7,768 bases of DNA from Rhodospirillales bacterium (GCA_016187325.1 JACPJY010000339.1:1-7768); one strand, 5' to 3'. Counted from the stretch's first letter, positions 1 to 7,252 are shown. A program made the numbers and translations. Notes: a model not told the origin generated them from the sequence alone.

Positions 1-86
1 GACCGTCAAGGCCGCCCCCCGGCATTTCACGAAGGCCGTCCTAGGTGGTTCGTTTAGAGACGTCGTTTTCGCCGCCGGCCCGGCTT

Positions 87-473
87 TCACTCGCCCGCCG
101 GCTTGAGCGCGAAACGCACCGTTAACGGTGAGTCCGCCTTCGGCCGCGCCGGAAATTCCAGCTTCAGGATTTCGCGCTCGCGGCTGAATTCGGCATCGCC
201 GTCCTGGCGCCAGCCGAGTTGCGGCAGCGCCGCTGCATAAAAATCGAGCACCTGTCTGTCGGAGACGTTGCCGAACGCAACCGCCTCGGCGATGCGCCCC
301 GCCGGTGAATCGAAGTTGACGCCCGCGTTCGCGTCCTCGGTCAGGCCGGGCATCAGCGGCAAGTCCTCGATGGTAGCGAGAAAGTGGGTTGCGTTCTGGG
401 CATGGCCGATCGCTGGCGCGCCACCCAGCAGCAGCACGGCAACGGCCGAGGCCAAAAGTATTCGGCGTCCCAT
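87..473 (-). CDS. Small exported protein of unknown function
   Basis: I do not recognise this 128-residue protein. It begins with an n-region of two arginines, a hydrophobic stretch (about residues 5-22) and a plausible signal peptidase site after GHA at residue 25, so it is probably periplasmic. The mature part is about 100 residues, with no cysteines and no further membrane segment. It contains the phrase VLDFYAAALPQLGW (residues 75-88), followed by charged, beta-rich sequence ending in KPAGE. An FY..LPQLGW phrase like this looks like a small alpha/beta periplasmic fold, but I cannot name a family. I chose the ATG at 471-473 because the signal peptide starts there and GGGG lies 3-6 nt upstream; the frame stays open further upstream but only through mutM. 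It lies 16 bp after the mutM stop and is probably co-transcribed with it. No terminator is evident in 1-86. Confidence 0.75.
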   Translation of the reverse strand: MGRRILLASAVAVLLLGGAPAIGHAQNATHFLATIEDLPLMPGLTEDANAGVNFDSPAGRIAEAVAFGNVSDRQVLDFYAAALPQLGWRQDGDAEFSREREILKLEFPARPKADSPLTVRFALKPAGE

Positions 474-489
474 GACCCCGCTTATAGCA

Positions 490-1332
490 TCAGCGTTGTT
501 TTCGCGCACAATAGAATGTCGAGCGCCCGGATTGGGCGATCCGCCTGACGCCGCCGGTCGCAACCGGATCGCAGGTGCAGCCGGGGCAGGCCCGGCCTTC
601 CCGGTCGTAGACGGCAAACACGGTCTGAAAGTAGCCGAGCTCGCCCGAGGTCTGGCGGTGGTCGCGCAGCGACGAGCCGCCGGCGGCGATGGCGTCCGCC
701 AGCACTTCCTTGATTGCGCTGGCCAATCTGTCGGCGCGGCCGCCCTGGACGGTGGCCGCCGTGCGCTTCGGCGAGATGCCGGCCCGGAACAACGCCTCGC
801 AGGCATAGATGTTGCCCAATCCGGCAACCACCGATTGATCGAGCAGCGCCGACTTGATCGGCGCCCGGCGGCCTTTCAGCAACGGCGCCAGCACGCCGCC
901 TGAGAACCCTTCGCCCAAAGGCTCCGGCCCCAGCTTGGCGAGCATCGGATGGCGCGCGGCGTCGGCGGTGTCGATGAGGTCCATGAACCCGAACCGGCGC
1001 GGATCGTGGAAGCGCACGGTGGCGCCGGCGTCGGTTTCGAACACCACATGATCGTGGGGCTCGAGCGGCGGCAGCGGCCCGTCGAACACCCGGAACCGCC
1101 CCGACATGCCGAGGTGCGCGATCAGGGTCAGCCCGCCCGACAGCCCGATCAGCAGGAACTTGCCACGCCGGCCGATGGTCTCGACGGTGCGCCCGGAAAG
1201 CCGCTGCCGGAACCGCGGCGGCAGCGGGAAGCGCAGGTCGGCGCGCCGGTTCTCGACGCCGGTCAGGCGCCGGCCTTCGAGGGCGCGGGCGAGGCCGCGG
1301 CGCACTGTTTCAACTTCCGGAAGCTCAGGCAT
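490..1332 (-). CDS. mutM: Formamidopyrimidine-DNA glycosylase (Fpg/MutM)
   Basis: A 280-residue DNA glycosylase/AP lyase that removes 8-oxoguanine and other oxidised purines in base excision repair. The start is diagnostic: MPELPEVET, where Pro2 is the catalytic nucleophile once Met is removed and Glu3 is the acid. Other landmarks are Lys58 in GRRGKF, HLGMSGR (73-79), DPRRFG (110-115), Lys160 in IKSALLDQ and Asn174 in GLGNIYACEALF (171-182). The C-terminal zinc finger has C249-P-G-C252 and the DNA-contacting GRSTFYC (269-275). The last zinc position is odd: the family normally ends C-x2-C-Q, but here it is C275-A-R-K278-Q-R, so the fourth ligand is lysine; an extra Cys254 is nearby. The protein is slightly longer than the 269-residue E. 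coli enzyme. It is divergent from ubiE and followed by a small exported protein. Confidence 0.96.
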   Translation of the reverse strand: MPELPEVETVRRGLARALEGRRLTGVENRRADLRFPLPPRFRQRLSGRTVETIGRRGKFLLIGLSGGLTLIAHLGMSGRFRVFDGPLPPLEPHDHVVFETDAGATVRFHDPRRFGFMDLIDTADAARHPMLAKLGPEPLGEGFSGGVLAPLLKGRRAPIKSALLDQSVVAGLGNIYACEALFRAGISPKRTAATVQGGRADRLASAIKEVLADAIAAGGSSLRDHRQTSGELGYFQTVFAVYDREGRACPGCTCDPVATGGVRRIAQSGRSTFYCARKQR

Positions 1333-1356
1333 CGCCTATGGCTTAATGTGACGGTT

Positions 1357-1367
1357 CGGAAAATCCC
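1357..1367. promoter_or_regulatory. Shared 11-mer in the mutM/ubiE divergent region
   Basis: The 116-bp divergent region between mutM and ubiE must hold both promoters, but I could not pick convincing -35/-10 pairs. It contains CGGAAAATCCC, which recurs exactly just before the coaBC start at 2360-2370. An A-rich 11-mer repeated in two short intergenic regions of a GC-rich stretch is unlikely by chance, so it may be a regulator site. This is inference only. Confidence 0.2.
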
Positions 1368-1448
1368 GCTATCGGATTGATTTGAATGACGGCGCCGCCG
1401 CGATCCCGTCCGCGGCGCATGCGGTGGCGGCGGCGCGAAGCTTAGGCT

Positions 1449-2255
1449 ATGTTGCGGGCGATGTCCAAGCACCCAGGCTACCATCCGGGCGCGAGTCCGG
1501 GCGACCGTAAGGACCACGCGCGCGCCACCACCCATTTCGGCTTCAGGCGGGTCCGCGAGGCCGACAAGGCATCGCTGGTGCGCGACGTCTTCGACTCGGT
1601 TGCCCCCAACTATGACCTAATGAACGACCTGATGAGCCTCGGCATCCATCGCCTTTGGAAGTCGGCGATGATGGACTGGCTGGGGCCGCGGCTCGGGATG
1701 ACGCTGCTCGACGTCGGCGGCGGCACCGGCGACATCGCGTTCCGGTTCCTGGAGCGCGGCGGCGGTTCGGTCACCGTTGTCGACGTCAACCAGGATATGC
1801 TCGCCCACGGCCGCGCCCGCGCCGTCGACCGCGGCATCGCCGACAGCATCACCTGGATCACCGGTGACGCCGAGGACCTGCCGATCGCCGACACCGCGAC
1901 CGACGCCTATACCACCGCGTTCTGCCTGCGCAACGTGACGCGCATCGAGCGCGCGCTCGCCGAGGCCCGCCGGGTGCTGAAGCCGGGCGGACGGTTCCTG
2001 TGCCTGGAGTTCAGCCGGGTGGCGCTGCCGGTGCTCGACAAGCTTTACGACGCCTGGTCGTTCAAGGTGCTGCCGGAACTCGGCGCGCGCGTTGCCGACG
2101 ACCGCGAGGCGTACCAGTACCTGGCGGAAAGCATCCGCCAGTTCCCGGCCCAGGACGCGTTTGCCAAGATGATCGCCAAGGCCGGGCTCGGCCAAATCAA
2201 GGTGCGGAATCTCTCGGGCGGCATCGCGGCCCTGCATTCGGCCTGGCGGATCTAG
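1449..2255 (+). CDS. ubiE: Ubiquinone/menaquinone C-methyltransferase UbiE
   Basis: A 268-residue class I SAM-dependent methyltransferase that adds the ring C-methyl group in ubiquinone synthesis (and to demethylmenaquinone where that quinone is made). It acts in the cytoplasm at the membrane face. The N-terminal block VRDVFDSVAPNYDLMNDLMS (44-63) is characteristic of UbiE. The SAM-binding glycine loop is LLDVGGGTGDIAF (86-98), the acidic motif II is TVVDVN (109-114), and the signature FCLRNVTRIERAL lies at 158-170, followed by RRVLKPGGRFLCLEFSR (174-190). The C terminus SGGIAALHSAWRI is also typical. Length fits alphaproteobacterial members, which carry a short N-terminal extension. The start could be the ATG at 1449 (AGG 3 nt upstream) or the in-frame ATG at 1461; conserved sequence begins later, so this does not change the call. 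It is divergent from mutM. Confidence 0.95.
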   Translation: MLRAMSKHPGYHPGASPGDRKDHARATTHFGFRRVREADKASLVRDVFDSVAPNYDLMNDLMSLGIHRLWKSAMMDWLGPRLGMTLLDVGGGTGDIAFRFLERGGGSVTVVDVNQDMLAHGRARAVDRGIADSITWITGDAEDLPIADTATDAYTTAFCLRNVTRIERALAEARRVLKPGGRFLCLEFSRVALPVLDKLYDAWSFKVLPELGARVADDREAYQYLAESIRQFPAQDAFAKMIAKAGLGQIKVRNLSGGIAALHSAWRI

Positions 2256-2256
2256 G

Positions 2257-2301
2257 CCGGAACGCCGCCGCTCCGCGCCTTTTCCGGCGGCGGCGTTTCG
2301 G
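2257..2301 (+). terminator. Strong hairpin after ubiE, possible terminator
   Basis: Two nucleotides after the ubiE stop, AACGCCGCCG (2261-2270) pairs perfectly with CGGCGGCGTT (2288-2297). Three more pairs outside, after one G-T wobble, give roughly a 14-bp stem with a 17-nt loop. Only three T residues sit at the 3' foot, so it is a weak intrinsic terminator by the usual rule; it could equally protect the ubiE mRNA. It suggests that ubiE and coaBC are at least partly separate transcription units. Confidence 0.4.
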
Positions 2302-2353
2302 GGCTTGCGCGGGCGCCTGCCGGGCGTTACGGTAATCACACTAGTTTTTCGTT

Positions 2354-2370
2354 AAATCCCGGAAAATCCC
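2354..2370 (+). promoter_or_regulatory. AAATCCC direct repeat before the coaBC start
   Basis: AAATCCC occurs twice with a 10-bp period (2354-2360 and 2364-2370), ending 3 nt before the coaBC ATG. The second copy lies within CGGAAAATCCC, which also occurs in the mutM/ubiE gap. It overlaps the region where a ribosome binding site would be, so a bound protein could affect initiation. Upstream, TTGCGC (2305-2310) and TACGGT (2328-2333) spaced by 17 bp make a weak promoter candidate. Both readings are speculative. Confidence 0.2.
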
Positions 2371-2373
2371 ATT

Positions 2374-3621
2374 ATGCTCGACGGTAAACGCGTTCTGCTG
2401 GTCGTGTCGGGCGGCATCGCCGCCTACAAGACGCCCGAGCTGGTGCGCCGGCTGAAGGAAAAGGGCGCCCGCGTGCGCTGCGTGCTGACCGCCGGTGGCG
2501 CCGAGTTCGTGACGCCGCTGGCGCTCGCCGCCGTCAGCGAGGACAAGGTCTACGACAAGCTGTTCTCGCTCACCGACGAGAGCGAGATGGGCCATATCCG
2601 CCTCAGCCGCGAGGCCGACGTGGTGCTGGTGGCGCCGGCGACCGCCCATATCCTGGCCAAGATGGCGGCCGGCCTCGCCGACGACCTGGCGACCACGGCG
2701 CTGCTCGCCACCGACAAGCCGATCCTGGCGGCGCCGGCGATGAACGTCCGCATGTGGGATAACCCGGCGACCCAACACAATATAAAGACGCTCGTCGAAC
2801 GCGGCGTCGGCTTCATCGGCCCCGAAGAGGGCGACATGGCGTGCGGCGAATGGGGCATGGGTCGGATGGCGGAGCCCGACGCGATCGTCGCCGCCGTGGA
2901 CGAGTTCTTTCGCCAAGGCCGCGCGCAAGGCGCGGTGAGGAGCGCCGCCGCCGGCCGCAACCTGCCGCTCAGCGGCACCAGGGCGCTGGTCACGTCGGGG
3001 CCGACCTATGAGGCCATCGACCCGGTGCGCTATATCGCCAACCGCTCGTCGGGAAAGCAGGGCCACGCCATCGCCGGCGCGCTGGCCCGGCTCGGCTCGC
3101 AAACGACCCTGGTGTCGGGGCCAAGCCACCAGCCCGACCCGCCCGGCGTGCAGGTGGTCAGGGTCGAGTCCGCCCGAGACATGCTGAAGGCTTGCAAGGG
3201 GGCGTTGCCGGTGGACGTCGCCGTGTGCGCCGCCGCCGTCGCCGACTGGCGGGCGGAAACCGTGGCTAAGGAGAAGATCAAGAAGTCGGGCAAGGCCAGG
3301 ACGCCGCAGCTGAAGCTGGTCGAAAACCCGGACGTGCTCGCCGCCTTGAGCGCCCCCGGCAACCTCCGGCCCCGGCTGGTGATCGGCTTCGCCGCCGGGA
3401 CCGAGAACGTGGTCGAGAACGCCGTCGCCAAGCGCGCCGCCAAGGGCTGCGACTGGATGGTCGCCAACGACGTGTCGCCGGAGAACGGCGTCCTGGCGGG
3501 CGATTCCAACACCGTGCACCTGATCACCGCGGGCGGCGTCGAGGATTGGCCACGGCTTTCCAAGACGGCGGTCGCCGAGCGGCTGGCGGCGCGCGTCGCC
3601 GCGGCGCTCAGGGCGTCGTGA
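2374..3621 (+). CDS. coaBC: Bifunctional CoaBC: phosphopantothenoylcysteine synthetase/decarboxylase
   Basis: A 415-residue fusion enzyme for two consecutive steps of coenzyme A synthesis: CoaB joins 4'-phosphopantothenate to cysteine using CTP, and CoaC decarboxylates the product with FMN. The N-terminal flavoprotein half (about 1-180) begins VLLVVSGGIAAYK (7-19) and carries the active-site His74 in MGHIRL, the PAMNVRMW motif (121-128) and the catalytic Cys157 in MACGEWGMGRM (155-165). The C-terminal synthetase half (about 198-415) has TSGPTYEAIDPVR (207-219), the dimer segment NRSSGKQGHAIA (223-234), AAAVADW (286-292), the lysine motif KIKK (301-304), NPD (318-320) and GFAAGTEN (338-345). 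Length is normal. A good Shine-Dalgarno sequence is not obvious before the ATG. It opens the run of closely spaced genes to the right, and dut starts 10 bp after it, an arrangement common in proteobacteria. Confidence 0.96.
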   Translation: MLDGKRVLLVVSGGIAAYKTPELVRRLKEKGARVRCVLTAGGAEFVTPLALAAVSEDKVYDKLFSLTDESEMGHIRLSREADVVLVAPATAHILAKMAAGLADDLATTALLATDKPILAAPAMNVRMWDNPATQHNIKTLVERGVGFIGPEEGDMACGEWGMGRMAEPDAIVAAVDEFFRQGRAQGAVRSAAAGRNLPLSGTRALVTSGPTYEAIDPVRYIANRSSGKQGHAIAGALARLGSQTTLVSGPSHQPDPPGVQVVRVESARDMLKACKGALPVDVAVCAAAVADWRAETVAKEKIKKSGKARTPQLKLVENPDVLAALSAPGNLRPRLVIGFAAGTENVVENAVAKRAAKGCDWMVANDVSPENGVLAGDSNTVHLITAGGVEDWPRLSKTAVAERLAARVAAALRAS

Positions 3622-3631
3622 GGCCGGGCGG

Positions 3632-4090
3632 ATGGAAGAGATACCGGTGACCATCCAGCGCCTGCCGCACGGCGCCGGGCTGCCGCTGCCGGCGCCGGCC
3701 ACCGCGGCGAGCGCCGGCGCGGATTTGCTGGCGGCGGTCGGCGAGCCGGTGACGCTCATGCCCGGCCAGCGCGTGCTGGTGCCGACGGGCATCGCCATCG
3801 CCCTGCCGCAAGGCTACGAGGCCCAGGTGCGGCCACGCTCGGGCCTCGCCGCGGAGCACGGGGTGACGCTGTTGAACAGCCCCGGCACCATCGATGCCGA
3901 CTACCGCGGCGAGATCGGCGTGCTCTTGATCAACCACGGCGCGGCGCCGTTCAAGATCAGCCGCGGCATGCGCGTCGCCCAGCTGGTGATCGCGCCGGTC
4001 AGCCGGGTGCGTTGGCGCGAGGCGAACACACTCGAGGACACGGCGCGCGGCGCCGGCGGCTTCGGCTCGACCGGCACCGGCGGCCGCTAG
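3632..4090 (+). CDS. dut: Deoxyuridine 5'-triphosphate nucleotidohydrolase (dUTPase)
   Basis: A 152-residue homotrimeric-type dUTPase that hydrolyses dUTP to dUMP and pyrophosphate, supplying thymidylate synthesis and keeping uracil out of DNA. All five family motifs are present in order: motif 1 SAGADLLA (27-34), motif 2 RPRSGLA (67-73), motif 3 GTIDADYRGEIGV (85-97) with catalytic Asp88 and the uracil-stacking Tyr91, motif 4 RVAQLVIAP (114-122), and the flexible C-terminal motif 5 RGAGGFGSTG (139-148). Length matches the E. coli enzyme (about 151). The ATG at 3632 follows a GGCCGGGCGG stretch. Spacing of 10 bp from coaBC indicates co-transcription. Confidence 0.96.
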   Translation: MEEIPVTIQRLPHGAGLPLPAPATAASAGADLLAAVGEPVTLMPGQRVLVPTGIAIALPQGYEAQVRPRSGLAAEHGVTLLNSPGTIDADYRGEIGVLLINHGAAPFKISRGMRVAQLVIAPVSRVRWREANTLEDTARGAGGFGSTGTGGR

Positions 4091-4114
4091 GCGACGACGG
4101 GGGCGGGGCGAAGG

Positions 4115-4570
4115 ATGCTGAGACTATCGAAAAAGATGCTGTTCGCCATCGAGGCGGTGCTCGACATCGCCTACCACGCCGGGCCCGAGCCGGTGCAGAG
4201 CCGCGAGATCACCCGCCGCCAGGGCATTCCGCGCCGCTATCTGGAGCAGGCTCTGCAGACCCTGGTGCGCGAGGGAATCCTGGTCGGCGTGCGCGGCCCG
4301 CGCGGCGGCTATCGGCTCGCCAGGGAGCGCCGGCGCATTTCCATCGGCGACATCGTGCGCGTGGTGCGCGACATGGAATCCGCCAACGACCTGATCGAGT
4401 CGACGCCCGGCTCCGAACTCGGCCACAAGGTGGTGCGGCCGGTGTGGCAGGAGCTGCACGGCGAGCTGATGCGGCGCCTCGACAGGCTTACCGTCGACGA
4501 CCTGTGCAACCGCGCCAACGAGACCGGCATCAAGAGCGAAGGCCGCCAGAACCTGGACTTCACCATTTGA
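4115..4570 (+). CDS. Rrf2-family transcriptional regulator (CymR-like, no Fe-S cluster)
   Basis: A 151-residue winged helix-turn-helix DNA-binding protein of the Rrf2 family. The opening LRLSKKMLFAIEAVLDIAYH (residues 2-21) is the family's first helix. The recognition region is REITRRQGIPRRYLEQAL (30-47), and the wing is VRGPRGGYRLAR (59-70). A C-terminal dimerisation helix follows. IscR and NsrR bind an Fe-S cluster through three cysteines around residues 90-106; that segment here (SANDLIESTPGSELG) has none, and the only cysteine is Cys131. It is therefore unlikely to be an Fe-S sensor of the IscR type. It sits 16 bp upstream of cysK, so regulation of cysteine synthesis is the simplest inference, by analogy with CymR. 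The ATG at 4115 matches the usual family N terminus; GAAGG abuts it and a G-rich stretch lies 7-16 nt upstream. Confidence 0.9.
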   Translation: MLRLSKKMLFAIEAVLDIAYHAGPEPVQSREITRRQGIPRRYLEQALQTLVREGILVGVRGPRGGYRLARERRRISIGDIVRVVRDMESANDLIESTPGSELGHKVVRPVWQELHGELMRRLDRLTVDDLCNRANETGIKSEGRQNLDFTI

Positions 4571-4586
4571 CGGAAACGGCCGAGCC

Positions 4587-5578
<992 letters not shown>

Positions 5579-5582
<4 letters not shown>

Positions 5583-6385
5583 CCTTCACCGAGGCGCAGA
5601 TCAACCGCTATGCCCGCCACATCCTGCTCCAGGAGGTCGGCGGCGAAGGCCAGGCGAAGCTGTTGAAGTCGCGGGTGCTGGTGATCGGCGCCGGCGGTCT
5701 CGGCTCGCCGCTGCTGATGTATCTCGCCGCCGCCGGCGTCGGCACCCTCGGCGTCGTCGACGACGACGTGGTCGATCTGTCGAACCTGCAGCGCCAGATC
5801 GTGCATTCGACCGCCGCCATCGGCTCCCCGAAGGTGGAGAGCGCCAAGAAGACCCTCGCCGGCATCAACCCGGAGGTCACGGTCAGGACGCACCAAACCC
5901 GGATCGGGCCGGAGAACGCGCTCGACTTGATCGCGGGCTACGACCTGGTCGCCGACGGCTCCGACAACTTCGCCACAAGGTTCCTGGTCAACGACGCCTG
6001 CTACTTCGCGAAGAAGACGCTGGTGTCCGGGGCGATCCTGCGCTTCGACGCGCAAATCTATACCTTCAAGGCGCACGTCGCGGACGCCGGCGGCGGGCAT
6101 GGGCCGTGCTACCGCTGCATCTTCCGCGAGGCGCCGCCGGACGGCCAGATCCCGACCTGCGCCGAGGCCGGCGTGCTGGGCGCGCTGTGCGGCATGGTCG
6201 GCTCGCTGCAGGCGACCGAGGTGTTGAAGGAACTGCTCGGCATCGGCGATAGCCTGTCGGGCTCGCTGATCGTCTGCGACGGGCTCGGCGCCACCTTCCG
6301 CAAGATCAAGGTCAAGGCCGACCCCGGCTGCCCGTTGTGCGGGGAGGCGCCTTCCATCGCCGACCTGTCGCGGCACGCCGCTTGA
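5579..6385 (+). CDS. moeB: MoeB/ThiF/HesA-family sulfur-carrier adenylyltransferase
   Basis: A 268-residue E1-like enzyme. Family members use ATP to adenylate the C-terminal Gly-Gly of a small ubiquitin-like carrier (MoaD, ThiS or similar) so that it can take up sulfur. Visible features are the arginine finger region NRYARHIL (9-16), the nucleotide loop VIGAGGLGSP (35-44), the acidic strand VVDDDVVDLSNLQRQ (59-73), DGSDNFATRFLVND (126-139), two zinc-binding CxxC pairs (C177/C180 and C251/C254) and the conserved PTCAEAGVLG (192-201) with Cys194. There is no rhodanese domain, so it is not the MOCS3/Uba4 fusion type. The ATG at 5579 overlaps the cysK stop; the frame remains open further upstream only inside cysK. 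Which carrier it charges cannot be told from sequence: no moaD, thiS, moaE or JAB-protease gene is in the window. The symbol moeB reflects overall similarity, not proof. Confidence 0.88.
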
Positions 6386-6401
6386 GGGCACGGGCGAACC
6401 G

Positions 6402-6857
6402 ATGGCCGCCGCCACCCCTCCCGACAAGCTTTCCGTCATCGTCTATTCCGGCGCCTACGACCGCGTCCACTATGCGCTGGTGCTGGCGGCCGCGGCGGCC
6501 GCCATCGGCAGGCCGGTGACGCTGTTCTTCACCATGGGCGCGTGCAAGGCGCTCAAGCGCGCCGGCGCCGACGGCAAGCCGGCGTGGCGAAAGCTGCCGT
6601 TGAGCGAGGGCCCCGGGGCGAACAAGGGAACCGGCGGCAAGCGCGACGACGGCTACGCCAAGGCGGGCGTCGCCACCTTCGAGGAGCTGCTGGCCTCGTG
6701 CGTGCAGTTCGGGGTCACGTTCATGGTCTGCGAGATGGGGCTCAGGGCGATGGGGCTGGAGGGCAAGCCGCTTCGCGACGACGTGCCGATCCAAGAGGGC
6801 GGCGTCGTCAGCTTCCTCAACGACGCCTCGAAGGACGGCGCCGTCATTTTCATCTAA
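6402..6857 (+). CDS. DsrE-family (DsrE/TusD-like) protein
   Basis: A 151-residue protein of the DsrE/DsrF-like superfamily, whose characterised members carry or relay persulfide sulfur (TusBCD, DsrEFH). The core is KLSVIVYSGAYDRVHYALVL (9-28), a small helix, then RPVTLFFTMGAC (37-48), and later ATFEELLASC (91-100) followed by VTFMVCEMGLRAMGL (105-119). Cysteines are at 48, 100 and 110; Cys110 after the hydrophobic strand is the likely sulfur-carrying position by analogy with DsrE/TusD (inference). A Gly/Lys-rich segment (about 68-82) forms a probable loop, a length variation seen in single-gene DsrE-like proteins. No dsrF/dsrH or tusB/tusC partner is adjacent. It starts 16 bp after the adenylyltransferase gene, with a GGGCG stretch as a modest ribosome binding site, and closes the rightward operon. 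Confidence 0.85.
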   Translation: MAAATPPDKLSVIVYSGAYDRVHYALVLAAAAAAIGRPVTLFFTMGACKALKRAGADGKPAWRKLPLSEGPGANKGTGGKRDDGYAKAGVATFEELLASCVQFGVTFMVCEMGLRAMGLEGKPLRDDVPIQEGGVVSFLNDASKDGAVIFI

Positions 6858-6870
6858 GGCGCGGTGCGCG

Positions 6871-6896
6871 CGGCGGCCCGCCGGGGCTGGCCGCCG
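6871..6896 (+). terminator. GC hairpin after the DsrE-family gene, no U-tract
   Basis: CGGCGGCC (6871-6878) pairs perfectly with GGCCGCCG (6889-6896) across a 10-nt loop, 13 nt after the stop at 6857. It is followed by ACTCG rather than T residues, so it is not a classical intrinsic terminator. It may stabilise the mRNA 3' end or act with another factor. The same GGCCGCCG recurs at 6987-6994, directly followed by five T. Confidence 0.35.
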
Positions 6897-6897
6897 A

Positions 6898-6981
6898 CTC
6901 GTCCGAAACTCGTCCGAATCTCGTCCGAATCTCGTCCGAAACTCGTCCGGAACTCGTCAGAATCTCGTCCGAAACTCGTCA
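6898..6981. repeat. 11-bp tandem repeat, about 7.6 copies
   Basis: The unit is CTCGTCCGAAW. Full copies start at 6898, 6909, 6920, 6931, 6942, 6953 and 6964, and a partial copy (CTCGTCA) starts at 6975. Most copies end GAAA or GAAT alternately; copy five has GGAA and copy six has CAGAAT, so divergence is small. There are no spacers, so this is not a CRISPR array. The 11-bp period is close to one helical turn, which places the AT-rich trinucleotides on one face of the DNA. Because 11 is not a multiple of 3, each open frame through it reads as an 11-residue repeat. On the minus strand this gives a 42-codon open frame (6854-6982, ATG start), which I regard as incidental. Confidence 0.95.
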
Positions 6982-7048
6982 TTTCCGGCCGCCGTTTTTC
7001 GCCCAACCCCTTGATCTGCCACGATTCACGCCCCGGAAAATTTTTTTA

Positions 7049-7068
7049 TTCTCATCATTTCTCATCAT
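7049..7068. repeat. Short AT-rich 10-bp direct repeat next to a T-run
   Basis: TTCTCATCAT occurs twice in tandem and is followed by TTTT. It is preceded by GGAAAATTTTTTTA (7036-7049), the most AT-rich stretch of the window. There is no GC stem directly before the T-run, so I do not call it an intrinsic terminator. Its role is unknown. Confidence 0.7.
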
Positions 7069-7183
7069 TTTTGGCCGTAACCCCTCGAATCAGCAACCAA
7101 CTGCCGTTGCCGGCACGGGCGGCACCAAGGCCACACCCGCGCCCCGGCGCCGGTGAAAATCCTATTCACGATGTCCAAGAGCG

Positions 7184-7249
7184 ACCCCGCCTTCGCTCCT
7201 GTCGGAGCTACGGCGGGCTTGCCCGCCGTAGCTTGAGCGAAGGCGGGGT
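7184..7249. repeat. Nested palindromic (REP/RPE-like) element
   Basis: A 66-bp element with two nested inverted repeats. The outer arms are ACCCCGCCTTCGCTC (7184-7198) and its exact complement (7235-7249). The inner arms are AGCTACGGCGGGC (7206-7218) and its exact complement (7221-7233), around a TT loop. The left side has an extra CTGTCGG, and the right side a single T. An alternative small hairpin, GCTCC-TGTC-GGAGC, is possible at 7195-7208. The perfect 28 paired positions suggest a recently spread interspersed palindrome, similar in style to REP or rickettsial palindromic elements, but family membership is a guess. A possible 4-bp flanking duplication AGAG (7178-7181 and 7250-7253) is weak. 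It begins right at the predicted start site of the leftward LexA-type promoter. Confidence 0.85.
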
Positions 7250-7252
7250 AGA

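Noticed and set aside
4571..4586. SAM- or cysteine-responsive riboswitch upstream of cysK
   Set aside because: Only 16 bp separate the Rrf2 gene from cysK, too short for a riboswitch.
6898..6981. CRISPR array
   Set aside because: The 11-bp units abut with no spacers, and no cas gene is present.
6854..6982. 42-residue minus-strand protein with 11-residue repeats
   Set aside because: It is the tandem repeat read in a frame that happens to lack stops; every open frame through an 11-bp repeat gives an 11-residue repeat. The ribosome binding site is poor and it ends within the DsrE-family stop region.
7037..7047. Intrinsic terminator at the T7 run
   Set aside because: Only AAAA/TTTT pairing is available next to the run; no GC stem precedes it on either strand.
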